The translations under genes and the position numbers were made by a program. Positions 50,074-58,405 of a stretch of DNA of 64,000 bases are shown piece after piece. The notes under the pieces were generated by a model that saw only the letters and a program-made list of their open reading frames with translations, did no database searches and was not told the origin of the DNA. Position 1 is the first letter of the stretch. Every line of letters starts with the position of its first letter. The DNA comes from CBFFRJ01 sp051486985 (GTDB taxonomy: Bacteria; Pseudomonadota; Gammaproteobacteria; Enterobacterales; Enterobacteriaceae): contig NZ_JAHVDV010000002.1 in assembly GCF_051486985.1 (NCBI RefSeq), positions 186,001 through 250,000 on the forward strand, read 5' to 3'.

Positions 50074-50724
50074 TTACTCTTTCTCAGTCTGTGTCAGGGT
50101 GACGGAGGAGAGATAGTTCAGCAGGGCGATATCATTTTCAACGCCCAGCTTCATCATGGCCGATTTTTTCTGGCTACTGATGGTCTTGATACTGCGGTTG
50201 AGTTTCTTGGCAATTTCAGTGACCAGGAAGCCTTCCGCGAACAGACGCAGCACTTCACTCTCTTTAGGCGACAGGCGCTTGTCTCCGTAACCGCCTGCGC
50301 TGATTTTTTCCAGCAGACGGGAGACGCTTTCCGGGGTAAATTTTTTGCCTTTCTGCAGCGCCGCCAGGGCTTTCGGCAGATCGGTCGGCGCACCCTGTTT
50401 CAGCACAATCCCTTCGATATCCAAATCCAGTACCGCGCTCAGGATCGCCGGGTTGTTGTTCATTGTCAGGACAATGATCGACAGGTTAGGGAAGTGACGC
50501 TTGATATACTTAATCAGCGTGATGCCATCACCGTATTTGTCGCCCGGCATGGAGAGGTCAGAGATTAAAACATGGGCGTCCAGTTTCGGCAGATTATTGA
50601 TGAGTGCTGTGGAGTCTTCAAATTCGCCAACGACATTAACCCATTCGATTTGTTCGAGTGATTTACGAATACCGAACAGTACAATCGGATGGTCATCGGC
50701 AATAATTACGTTCATATTGTTCAT
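50074..50724 (-). CDS. rcsB: Response regulator RcsB
   Basis: RcsB is the DNA-binding output of the Rcs relay, controlling capsule, motility, rprA and other genes, alone or with auxiliary partners. It has 216 residues. The receiver domain (1-125) has Asp11-Asp12 in IIADDHP and the phospho-acceptor Asp56 in LISDLSMPGDKYGDG. The LuxR-type HTH (about 145-205) is marked by LSPKESEVLRLFAEG and EIAKKLNRSIKTISSQK. It is nearly identical to E. coli over most of its length. It lies 17 bases after rcsD, on the same strand. Confidence 0.98.
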   Translation of the reverse strand: MNNMNVIIADDHPIVLFGIRKSLEQIEWVNVVGEFEDSTALINNLPKLDAHVLISDLSMPGDKYGDGITLIKYIKRHFPNLSIIVLTMNNNPAILSAVLDLDIEGIVLKQGAPTDLPKALAALQKGKKFTPESVSRLLEKISAGGYGDKRLSPKESEVLRLFAEGFLVTEIAKKLNRSIKTISSQKKSAMMKLGVENDIALLNYLSSVTLTQTEKE

Positions 50725-50741
50725 GTATTTAGGCTACCTTG

Positions 50742-53411
50742 CTACAGCAAGCTCTTGACGTAAGCGTCAATGTCGCTGATGTAATTTTCTATGCCTGGAG
50801 CATCCTTCTCACGAATTAACTGCTCCAGCGTTTCACACAACTGCTTACCAGGAACCAAATTGAGCATGGCAAACACCCCTTTAAGGCGGTGCGCTGTCTG
50901 CGCCAGTGCAGCGAAATCGCTCAGCGCTGACTCAGTATACAACCTCTTAACATCATCCGGTACTGTGTCAACAAACAGCGCATAATAGCCGCTGGCGTGG
51001 AGTTCGACGTTTGCATCGCCCCCGAGCGGTGACGCCACTACCTCTTCCTGGGCAAGCTGTTCTTCGATGAGTTGCAATACGGCTTCCTGCATTGCATTGC
51101 TCATATTAAAGTTGACGCGTAACTGGCCGGGACCAATTTTCCGCACACCCGCCTCATCATCGCTTAAAAGCAAGCCCGAGGATGTAAGATTAGACGGATT
51201 ATCCGTTAAAAACAGGTCAAACTCTTGACTTAATTGTCGTTCATCCGGGGAGATACAGGTTGCTCCCCAGTTTTCCAGCTGACGAACCACGATATTACGG
51301 ATTTCGCTGGAGGTGATATCAATCATCGCGACGACATCGTCAAGTAACCGCTCTTCTTCTTCCACCTGCTGCGAGCGGGCGGCCATCTTCATATGCAGGG
51401 AGTAACGCGTTCCTAGCTCTTCCCGGGCTTTGATGTTGAGATGCCCCCCAAGCTTTCTCGCCAGTTGGTCACAAAGCCAGAAGGTCAGCGCGTTGGCTTT
51501 ACCGTACTGATCCTCCTGGGTTGCATTCAGGAACGGGAAATGCAGGTTATCTATTTCGCTGGAGGAGACCCCGTTACCGGTGTCCAGAATGCGGAAGGTG
51601 AGGCGATCGTCCGCTGACTCGTCGCGGCTCACCTCAAGGGTGACTTTGCCAATTTGCGTGGTGGTCACCGCATAGTGAATCAACAGCAGGAGGATCTTCA
51701 GTAGGGCATCGCGATCGCCGTGGCGCATTTCGTTGGCCGGAAGCGCATTGTTGATGAGAAGCTGCAGCCCTTTCCGTTTGATAACCGGCAGCACCTGCGG
51801 CACGACTTCATCAATTAAATCCTGAATAGAGAACTGGGTGGACTGTCCTTTCCAGCTGTCGTTTTCCAGCATATTCGCCAGTTGAATATCGTCCACCAGT
51901 CGGGCAATCGCTTCGGCGTGGTTGGCAAGCTGGTTTGTCTCTTTTTCACCCAGCGCGGCTGCTTCGCTGACCAGTGCGTTCACGGGCTGTTTAAGGGCAT
52001 CGCCAATGTTCTGCATAAAGGCGGCACGTCCCTGCTGGTTTTTCTCATACAAGCGCTGTGCCTGTTTAAGCTTTTTATTTACCAGCACTTCTCTGTCCTG
52101 ATCGCGAATGATGAAAATCTGCGTGCGGGAGGCGACCTGACTACGGAACTGGCGAATTTCATACAGTTCATTATTAATGGTGGCCTGGATAACCCCCTGA
52201 TGCTGGTCTGCCATCGAGGTGATGTTTTGCAAATTCAGGTGGGGCAGCAGGTGGTCAGCAATTTTATTACTCAGCACCGTGCGGTTGGCCTCCTGATCGT
52301 GCACCAGCAGCCCCAGTGGCAGCAGTGACACAATCTCTTCATTAAAGGCACGCATCATGCGCAGCTCATTACTGTTCGCACTGGGAGCCAGGCTATCGTT
52401 ACTGCGGCCCGGCTGATGGCGAAACGTGGTATAGCCAAAAAGCGCTAACGCCAGCAGGCCAATATTGAGCAGCAGCGGTAGCAGAATATTTTGCAGCGTA
52501 TCCAGCAGAAGCGTTCCAAACGGCACCTGCCAGACCAGCCGCAGGCCGGTGGTGTTCAGCGAGGAGGCTATCTCAATTTTAGAACTGTTGAAATTAATGA
52601 TGACGCTGTCAGCGCCTTCTTTATCCTGAGTGCGAAGATTGGTTTGAGTCGGATCGTTTTCAAGGCGGAAGCTGTCGAGCGCCATGCCAGGGGGGATGAG
52701 ATCGTTAATCGGCAGATCGAAGGCCACCACGGTTGCCAGGTGACCTGGCTGATTAAAGGTCGTGCGCAACGTAAAGTAGTGCCCGTTCTGCCAGGCGAGA
52801 TGGCGCAACGTGGAGAAACTCTCACGCTCATCAAGCGCGTTAGCCTGTTGCAACATCTCGGCGCGTCGGGAGTCAACAATGCCGCCAATCGCCGACTCTT
52901 TAAAGCCCGAAGACAGATCTTTTAACGGCAGGGTAGAGACCAGGATCATGCTGTTATCCTGGCCGTTAAGGTAGTACATAGACCAGGGAATGGTCTCAGC
53001 ACCCCAGAGCGTATCCAGATAAGAGGAGATGCGCTGCGTCATCTCCAGCGTTGAGCTGTCATGCGAGCCGAAAATTAGCGCTTCGGTTTTACGCCGTGGT
53101 TTTTCCAGATAGTAGACATCCTGTTTGAGCCGGGTTTCTTGAAGCCCGTCACTGCTACCGTTTGACGACGCCGCGGCGATGTTGTCATAAATCTGCCAGG
53201 TCGCGTAACGCCAGGTATCAATCCGTTTGTGCATCGCGTGCGTGATATCAACGACCTGATAGCTTTTGTCTTTAAGCCAGGCGTTGACGGCGCTTTGAAT
53301 CATCACACCCATCGTCACCAGCAGAACGATGGTTAAAAGAAGGAAGAAGCGGGTGATGTTGCCCGGTATCAGGGAAAACTTGCCAGGGATCATGGTGTCC
53401 GATCGACTCAT
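50742..53411 (-). CDS. rcsD: Rcs phosphotransfer protein RcsD
   Basis: RcsD passes phosphate from the RcsC receiver to RcsB. It has 889 residues from the ATG at 53411 (MSRSDTMIPGKFSLIPGN), matching the 890-residue E. coli protein; an upstream ATG would add 15 residues with no family similarity. Two membrane segments (about 20-42 and 308-328) flank a periplasmic domain. A degenerate kinase-like region without a functional phospho-acceptor His follows, then the C-terminal HPt domain with His841 in LAQTAHRLKGVFAML. It is co-directional with rcsB. Confidence 0.97.
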   Translation of the reverse strand: MSRSDTMIPGKFSLIPGNITRFFLLLTIVLLVTMGVMIQSAVNAWLKDKSYQVVDITHAMHKRIDTWRYATWQIYDNIAAASSNGSSDGLQETRLKQDVYYLEKPRRKTEALIFGSHDSSTLEMTQRISSYLDTLWGAETIPWSMYYLNGQDNSMILVSTLPLKDLSSGFKESAIGGIVDSRRAEMLQQANALDERESFSTLRHLAWQNGHYFTLRTTFNQPGHLATVVAFDLPINDLIPPGMALDSFRLENDPTQTNLRTQDKEGADSVIINFNSSKIEIASSLNTTGLRLVWQVPFGTLLLDTLQNILLPLLLNIGLLALALFGYTTFRHQPGRSNDSLAPSANSNELRMMRAFNEEIVSLLPLGLLVHDQEANRTVLSNKIADHLLPHLNLQNITSMADQHQGVIQATINNELYEIRQFRSQVASRTQIFIIRDQDREVLVNKKLKQAQRLYEKNQQGRAAFMQNIGDALKQPVNALVSEAAALGEKETNQLANHAEAIARLVDDIQLANMLENDSWKGQSTQFSIQDLIDEVVPQVLPVIKRKGLQLLINNALPANEMRHGDRDALLKILLLLIHYAVTTTQIGKVTLEVSRDESADDRLTFRILDTGNGVSSSEIDNLHFPFLNATQEDQYGKANALTFWLCDQLARKLGGHLNIKAREELGTRYSLHMKMAARSQQVEEEERLLDDVVAMIDITSSEIRNIVVRQLENWGATCISPDERQLSQEFDLFLTDNPSNLTSSGLLLSDDEAGVRKIGPGQLRVNFNMSNAMQEAVLQLIEEQLAQEEVVASPLGGDANVELHASGYYALFVDTVPDDVKRLYTESALSDFAALAQTAHRLKGVFAMLNLVPGKQLCETLEQLIREKDAPGIENYISDIDAYVKSLL

Positions 53412-53831
53412 TCGTGTGTATAAACCCGTAATGACAGCACTGCAGAAGAAACTCAACGCCTGCGTTGAGACATTATTGCTGCCATGCCATACGAGCCAGC
53501 CAGCAGTCGTGGCAGTCCTGTAGATGTTATGTTGCAGAGCAGTGTACTGCAGGCAGTATATCGGGTACGCAATGAATTTCCAGACCCTCTTACAGGCAAG
53601 TGCCTGGCCAGCAAAAGAAAAGCCTCTTTTTTAAACGATGCGGTAGAAATTGCACAATATGTGCGAATAATGCGCAATATTTCCCCTGTCACTGAAGTAA
53701 ACCGCACAAATTACCAAGATATTAATTTAAAAATAATGAAGGGGCGATTTTGTGGCATGGGGTCTGATTAATTAATAGTCATTACAAATTATCGATTTTT
53801 AGGATAAATCGAATGGATTTCGATGATGGGC
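53412..53831 (-). other. rcsD upstream region, no supported gene
   Basis: These 420 bases lie between rcsD and micF and should hold the rcsD promoter on the minus strand. I see a perfect 8-bp inverted repeat CTCAACGC-CT-GCGTTGAG (53452-53469) in the probable leader, and a TCGATTT/AAATCGA hairpin near 53793-53813. The 3' half is AT-rich. A 95-codon frame on the plus strand has no family resemblance or ribosome-binding site that I can support. Confidence 0.5.
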
Positions 53832-53925
53832 AAAAAAAAACCGAATGCATTGCATTCGGTCATAATAGGGATAAACGGACATTCAGAATCGAATGACGGT
53901 AATAAATAAAGTTAATGATGATAGC
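53832..53925 (-). ncRNA. micF: MicF small RNA, antisense repressor of ompF
   Basis: On the minus strand the transcript begins GCTATCATCATTAACTTTAT, the conserved MicF 5' end that base-pairs with the ompF translation start. It ends in the terminator hairpin ACCGAATGCA-A-TGCATTCGGT followed by nine T's. The length is 94 bases (93 in E. coli), with a few substitutions in the middle. It sits divergently upstream of ompC, exactly where MicF is found in E. coli and Salmonella. It acts with Hfq. Confidence 0.97.
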
Positions 53926-53957
53926 GGTATTAATACTAATGGCGTTTTTAGTTTTAG

Positions 53958-53976
53958 GTTTTGCAATCAGTGCTAA
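53958..53976 (-). promoter_or_regulatory. MarA/SoxS/Rob box of micF
   Basis: On the minus strand TTAGCACTGATTGCAAAAC matches the marbox (AYnGCACnnWnnRYYAAAY) at all but two defined positions. It lies about 33-51 bases upstream of the MicF 5' end, the class II position overlapping the -35, consistent with the known control of micF by MarA, SoxS and Rob. Confidence 0.65.
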
Positions 53977-54082
53977 AAAATTATGCATTGCATAATCATA
54001 TGATTTTAAAATGTTTTTTATTATAAATTGTTGTTTAGTGCTTTATTCTTTAGCTATTTGTGCTTAAAAAAGTTCCCTGAGA

Positions 54083-54158
54083 ATTACAAAATGAAACATC
54101 TCTTGCAAATGTGAAACATCTTCAAAATATTAGTATCATATTCTCATTGGATTATTCT
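54083..54158 (+). promoter_or_regulatory. OmpR sites and promoter of ompC
   Basis: Three tandem OmpR-type 20-mers are visible: one ending ATGAAACATCTC (to 54102), one ending GTGAAACATCTT (to 54122) and a third around TTAGTATCATATT (to 54142). They correspond to the C1, C2 and C3 sites of E. coli ompC. The -10 is TATTCT (54153-54158), followed by a long leader of about 80 bases. The same sites lie upstream of divergent micF, which is co-regulated by OmpR. Confidence 0.85.
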
Positions 54159-54250
54159 GTATTTTTAAGGAAAATGAAATCGCCGACTGATGAGAGGATG
54201 CGATCAGTAAGCAGTGGCAATAAAAATGCATATAACAGAGGGTTAATAAC

Positions 54251-55372
54251 ATGAAAGTTAAAGCACTGTCCCTTCTGGTACCAGCCTTGCTGGTAGCAGG
54301 TACCGCTAATGCAGCAGAAATTTATAACAAAAACGGCAATAAATTAGATTTATACGGCAAAGTTGATGGCCTGCATTATTTCTCCGATGACGCGGGTTCT
54401 GATGGCGATCAGACTTATGTACGTTTCGGCTTCAAAGGTGAAACCCAGGTTAATGACCAGGTGACCGGCTACGGCCAGTGGGAATACAACGTTCAGGCTA
54501 ACGACGCCGAAGGTTCAAGCGACCAGGCCTGGACCCGTCTGGCGTTCGCAGGTATCCGTGTAGCCGATGCCGGTTCTTTCGACTACGGTCGTAACTACGG
54601 TGTTATCTATGACGTAACGTCCTGGACTGACGTTCTGCCTGAATTCGGTGGAGACACCTATGGCGCAGATAACTTCATGCAGTCGCGTGCGAATGGCGTT
54701 GCCACTTACCGTAACACTGACTTCTTCGGTCTGGTTGATGGCCTGAACTTTGCTCTGCAATATCAGGGCAAAAACGGCAGCGCCAGCGGTGAAAACGATA
54801 CCGGTCGCAGCACCCTGAAACAGAATGGCGACGGCTATGGCATGTCCCTGACCTACGATCTGGGCGAAGGCTTCAGCGCAGGTGCAGCGATGTCCTCCTC
54901 CAAACGTACCGCTGATCAAAATGAAGCAGGCGTTTACGGTGATGGCGATCGTGCGGACGTCTACAGCGGCGGCCTGAAATATGATGCCAATAACCTCTAC
55001 CTGGCAGCACAGTACTCCCAGACTTACAATGCGACCCGTTTCGGTAACTCCCAGAACGGCAGCACTGACTATGGCTTTGCTAACAAAGCCCAGAACTTCG
55101 AGGTGGTGGCACAGTACCAGTTCGACTTCGGCCTGCGTCCGTCCATCGCTTACCTGCAGTCCAAAGGTAAAGACGTCACCAACGGTACCCGTAACTACGG
55201 CGACCAGGATCTGCTGAAATATGTAGATGTCGGCGCGACTTACTACTTCAACAAAAACATGTCTACCTATGTTGATTACAAAATCAACCTGCTGGATGAC
55301 AACTCCTTTACCCGTCGTACCGGCACCAACACCGACGACGTGGTTGGCCTGGGCCTGGTTTACCAGTTCTAA
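54251..55372 (+). CDS. ompC: Outer-membrane porin OmpC
   Basis: OmpC is a trimeric general porin. It has 373 residues with a 21-residue signal peptide (MKVKALSLLVPALLVAGTANA). The mature start AEIYNKNGNKLDLYGKVDGL and the C-terminal GLVYQF are characteristic. The loop-3 constriction motif PEFGGDTYGADNFM is intact. External loops (for example around residues 165-185 and 255-270) differ from E. coli, as expected for surface-exposed parts. AGAGGGTTAATAAC gives the ribosome-binding site. A strong terminator follows. Confidence 0.96.
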   Translation: MKVKALSLLVPALLVAGTANAAEIYNKNGNKLDLYGKVDGLHYFSDDAGSDGDQTYVRFGFKGETQVNDQVTGYGQWEYNVQANDAEGSSDQAWTRLAFAGIRVADAGSFDYGRNYGVIYDVTSWTDVLPEFGGDTYGADNFMQSRANGVATYRNTDFFGLVDGLNFALQYQGKNGSASGENDTGRSTLKQNGDGYGMSLTYDLGEGFSAGAAMSSSKRTADQNEAGVYGDGDRADVYSGGLKYDANNLYLAAQYSQTYNATRFGNSQNGSTDYGFANKAQNFEVVAQYQFDFGLRPSIAYLQSKGKDVTNGTRNYGDQDLLKYVDVGATYYFNKNMSTYVDYKINLLDDNSFTRRTGTNTDDVVGLGLVYQF

Positions 55373-55390
55373 GCCGCACAGGTTAGATGA

Positions 55391-55414
55391 AGGGGCCGCA
55401 AGGCCCCTTTTTTT
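55391..55414 (+). terminator. Terminator after ompC
   Basis: AGGGGCC-GCA-AGGCCCC followed by TTTTTTT, 18 bases after the ompC stop. Confidence 0.95.
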
Positions 55415-55486
55415 ATGCCTGTTTGCCGCCTCACAAGGCGGGCATTTTGGTGTAGGCTTTCGACCAGAAATCAGGGAGACATAACG

Positions 55487-56530
55487 ATGGCGACAACCTT
55501 CTGGCGCGCGGGCATCCTGCTTGTGCTTGTTACTCTTATGGGATGTGATAACACCTCCCCGAAACCGGAACAGCAAACGGTGCTGGAAGGTAAGACCATG
55601 GGAACCTTCTGGCGAGTGAGTCTACCTGCGACCACGCCTGAGCAGAAAAAAGCCCTGGTGGCAAAAATTCAGACCCTGCTCGACAGCGATGACAGGCTGC
55701 TGTCGACCTGGAAACAGGATTCTGCCCTGATGCAGTTTAACCATGCCACCACGCCTGAGCCCTGGCCGGTGAGCGAAGCGATGGCGGATATCGTCACAAT
55801 GTCATTGCGCATCGGGGCAAAAACCGATGGCGCAATGGACGTGACCATTGGACCACTGGTTAATTTATGGGGCTTTGGCCCCGATAAACAGCCAGTGAAG
55901 ACGCCCACTCAGGCGCAAATCGACGCGGCAAAAGCCCAAACCGGTTTACAGCACCTTAAGGTCATTAACCAGACTCAGCAGCAGTATCTGCAAAAGGACC
56001 TGCCGGGTCTGTTTGTTGATCTCTCGACGGTCGGGGAGGGCTACGCTGCCGACCATCTTGCGGCGCTGATGGAGCGTGAAGGGATTTCACGCTATCTCGT
56101 CTCGGTGGGGGGGGCGCTGGTCAGCCGGGGTATGAATGCACAGGGAACACCCTGGCGCGTAGCGATTCAAAAACCGACGGACCGGGAAAACGCGGTGGAA
56201 GCCGTGGTCGACATTAACGGTCATGGCATCAGCACCTCAGGCAGCTACCGCAACTATTATGAGCTTGATGGGAAACGTATCTCTCACGTGATAGATCCGA
56301 AAACGGGCAGGCCCATCGAGCATAATCTGGTGTCGGTTACGGTAATCGCGCCGACGGCGCTGGAGGCCGACACCTGGGACACCGGTCTGATGGTACTGGG
56401 TAAGGAAAAAGCGCAGGCTGTCGCCCGGCGCGAAGGTCTGGCTGTCTACATGGTAAGTCGCGAAGGCGATCGCTTTACCCACTGGATGTCGCCACAATTT
56501 TCAGCGTTTTTGCTAACAGAAAAAAATTAG
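55487..56530 (+). CDS. apbE: FAD:protein FMN transferase ApbE (lipoprotein)
   Basis: ApbE attaches FMN covalently to Thr residues of target proteins such as Rnf/Nqr subunits, using FAD. It has 347 residues from the ATG at 55487, preceded by AGGGAGACATAACG; an upstream frame extension lacks a signal sequence. The N-terminus is a lipoprotein signal with lipobox LMGC (Cys20); Asp at +2 suggests inner-membrane retention. Catalytic-fold motifs are GAMDVTIGPLVNLWGFGP, DLSTVGEGYAAD and SHVIDPKTGRP. Its stop overlaps the Ada box of the next gene. Confidence 0.95.
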   Translation: MATTFWRAGILLVLVTLMGCDNTSPKPEQQTVLEGKTMGTFWRVSLPATTPEQKKALVAKIQTLLDSDDRLLSTWKQDSALMQFNHATTPEPWPVSEAMADIVTMSLRIGAKTDGAMDVTIGPLVNLWGFGPDKQPVKTPTQAQIDAAKAQTGLQHLKVINQTQQQYLQKDLPGLFVDLSTVGEGYAADHLAALMEREGISRYLVSVGGALVSRGMNAQGTPWRVAIQKPTDRENAVEAVVDINGHGISTSGSYRNYYELDGKRISHVIDPKTGRPIEHNLVSVTVIAPTALEADTWDTGLMVLGKEKAQAVARREGLAVYMVSREGDRFTHWMSPQFSAFLLTEKN

Positions 56531-56537
56531 AGAGCAA
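56525..56537 (+). promoter_or_regulatory. Ada box (operator of ada-alkB)
   Basis: AAT-TAGAGA-GCAA has the A box (AAT) and B box (GCAA) separated by six bases, the spacing of the E. coli ada operator. A -10-like TAGACT begins 42 bases further on (around 56580). The operator overlaps the apbE stop codon. Methylated Ada is expected to activate ada-alkB from it. Confidence 0.75.
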
Positions 56538-56602
56538 GATTGCGGGTTTTTTCGCTCGGGCGCGCGCGCAAAGTGGAGCTAGACTTGAACGAGGAGCCTG
56601 AG

Positions 56603-57688
56603 ATGAAAACAGCCACATCGCTTTCCGTTGCCCCCCACGCTGATGACCCGCGCTGGCAGGTTGTCTGCGCGCGGGATAGTCGTTATGACGGGCAGTTTGT
56701 TTTTGCGGTACGCACGACCGGCATTTTTTGTCGCCCGTCCTGCCGTTCACGCCGCCCGTTGCGGGAAAACGTTGCATTTTATCCGGATGCCGACGCCGCC
56801 CTTAGCGCCGGCTTTCGCCCCTGCAAACGCTGTCAGCCCCATAAACTCGATCCGCTGCTTCAGCGTCAGGCGAAGGTAGAACAGGCCTGTCGTCTGCTGG
56901 AACAGGATACCCCCGTCAGCCTGAATGCGCTGGCGAACGCGGTGGCGATGAGCCCCTGGCATTTCCACCGACTTTTTAAGCATGTAACCGGGATGACGCC
57001 TAAAAACTGGCAGCAAGCCTGGCGCGCCCGACGCCTGCAAAGTACGTTAACGCAGAGTCATACCATCACTGAGGCCGTACTGGCGGCAGGCTTTCCGGAT
57101 AACAGCAGCTACTACCGACAGGCCGATGCGGCATTGGGTATGACCGCCAGCCAGTACCGGCGGGGCGGTAATAACACCGCTGTGTACTACGCGCTTAGCC
57201 GCTGTTCATTAGGTCACTGTCTGGTGGCAGAAAGCGAGCGCGGCATTTGCGCCGTCCTGCTGGCGGACAGCGAGGCGGCGCTACTGGCCGAACTTCAGCA
57301 GATTTTCCCTCATGCGCAGCGCGAACCGGGCAGCGTGGACTTTGCCGGCCGGGTTGCTGAGGTGGTTAGGCGGATTAACGATCCGCGTTCGCCTTTTTCG
57401 CTGCCCCTGGATCTGCGTGGTACGGCTTTCCAGCTTCAGGTGTGGCAGGCGTTACGTGCTCTCGACCCCGGCCAGACCATCAGTTACCAGACGCTGGCAA
57501 CCCGGATTGGTAAACCCACGGCGGTGCGCGCTGTCGCACGCGCCTGTGGGGCAAACACCCTGGCAATTGTGGTGCCCTGTCACCGGGTCGTCCGTGCGGA
57601 TGGCGGCGTGTCGGGCTATCGCTGGGGAGCTACGCGCAAAGCGCGATTACTGCAACAGGAAGCCGAAGAGAAGGAGAGAGGATGTTAG
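56603..57688 (+). CDS. ada: Ada, bifunctional DNA repair protein and regulator
   Basis: Ada repairs methylphosphotriesters and O6-methylguanine and activates the adaptive response. It has 361 residues from the ATG at 56603 (MKTATSLSVAP), behind GAGGAG; an upstream extension has no family similarity. The N-terminal Zn domain has the methyl-acceptor Cys43 in GIFCRPSCR with further ligands in CKRCQP. An AraC-type HTH spans about 90-180 (AMSPWHFHRLFKHVTGMTP). The C-terminal methyltransferase has Cys326 in VVPCHRVV. It overlaps alkB by seven bases. Confidence 0.96.
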   Translation: MKTATSLSVAPHADDPRWQVVCARDSRYDGQFVFAVRTTGIFCRPSCRSRRPLRENVAFYPDADAALSAGFRPCKRCQPHKLDPLLQRQAKVEQACRLLEQDTPVSLNALANAVAMSPWHFHRLFKHVTGMTPKNWQQAWRARRLQSTLTQSHTITEAVLAAGFPDNSSYYRQADAALGMTASQYRRGGNNTAVYYALSRCSLGHCLVAESERGICAVLLADSEAALLAELQQIFPHAQREPGSVDFAGRVAEVVRRINDPRSPFSLPLDLRGTAFQLQVWQALRALDPGQTISYQTLATRIGKPTAVRAVARACGANTLAIVVPCHRVVRADGGVSGYRWGATRKARLLQQEAEEKERGC

Positions 57689-58332
57689 ATTTATTTCCCG
57701 ATGAAGTGCCCTGGCAGGAGGAGCTGGCTCCCGGTGCGGTGGTGCTACGACGCTTTGCGCTCACGCGGGCCGGGGCGCTGCTCGAAGGTATAGCGCAGGT
57801 TACGCAGCGTTCACCGCTACGCCACATGGTCACGCCGGGGGGCTACACCATGTCGGTGGCGATGACTAACTGTGGCGAAGTTGGCTGGACCACAGATCCT
57901 CGCGGTTACCTTTACTCTGCTGTCGATCCCCAAACCGGTCTCCCCTGGCCTGCCATGCCGACCGTTTTCACGACGCTTTGCCATGATGCCGCCGTGGCGG
58001 CGGGGTATGCGGATTTCACCCCGGATGCCTGCCTGATTAACCGCTATGTTCCTGGCGCAAAACTCTCGTTACATCAGGATAAAGACGAACCCGATTTACG
58101 CGCCCCTATTGTTTCCGTCTCATTGGGCTTACCGGCGATTTTCCAGTTTGGCGGACTCAGGCGCAGCGATCCGCTTAAGCGGCTGCTGCTTGAACACGGT
58201 GACGTGGTGGTCTGGGGAGGTGAATCCCGGCTTTTCTATCATGGCATTTCTCCCCTGAAACGGGGGCATCACCCGGCGACGGGCGAGTGCCGGTACAACC
58301 TCACTTTTCGTCAGGCCCGGAAAGGCGAATAA
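57682..58332 (+). CDS. alkB: Alkylated DNA repair dioxygenase AlkB
   Basis: AlkB is an Fe(II)/2-oxoglutarate dioxygenase that removes 1-methyladenine and 3-methylcytosine lesions by oxidative demethylation. It has 216 residues, as in E. coli. Iron ligands are the HQD of LSLHQDKDEPD and the His of LFYHGISPL. 2-Oxoglutarate-binding Arg residues are in CRYNLTFR. It is translated from the 3' end of ada and shares the Ada-controlled promoter. Confidence 0.97.
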   Translation: MLDLFPDEVPWQEELAPGAVVLRRFALTRAGALLEGIAQVTQRSPLRHMVTPGGYTMSVAMTNCGEVGWTTDPRGYLYSAVDPQTGLPWPAMPTVFTTLCHDAAVAAGYADFTPDACLINRYVPGAKLSLHQDKDEPDLRAPIVSVSLGLPAIFQFGGLRRSDPLKRLLLEHGDVVVWGGESRLFYHGISPLKRGHHPATGECRYNLTFRQARKGE

Positions 58333-58353
58333 AAATAAGAATTATTCTTGATG

Positions 58354-58371
58354 TAAACGGCGAGCCGTTTA
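58354..58371. promoter_or_regulatory. Inverted repeat upstream of yojI
   Basis: TAAACGGC-GA-GCCGTTTA is a perfect 8-bp inverted repeat in the 73-base alkB-yojI gap, preceded by the smaller palindrome AAGAAT-T-ATTCTT. There is no T run, so an operator is more likely than a terminator. No regulator can be assigned. Confidence 0.4.
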
Positions 58372-58405
58372 AACTGCGGGCTGTTTATGTTGACAGGTTG
58401 TTGCT

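Noticed and set aside
53484..53771. 95-codon plus-strand frame between rcsD and micF
   Set aside because: No ribosome-binding site, no recognisable domain, composition changes from GC-rich to AT-rich along its length, and it covers the expected rcsD promoter region.
54515..55576. 353-codon minus-strand frame across ompC and its terminator
   Set aside because: Shadow of the ompC reading frame; no ribosome-binding site or family similarity, and it crosses a strong terminator.
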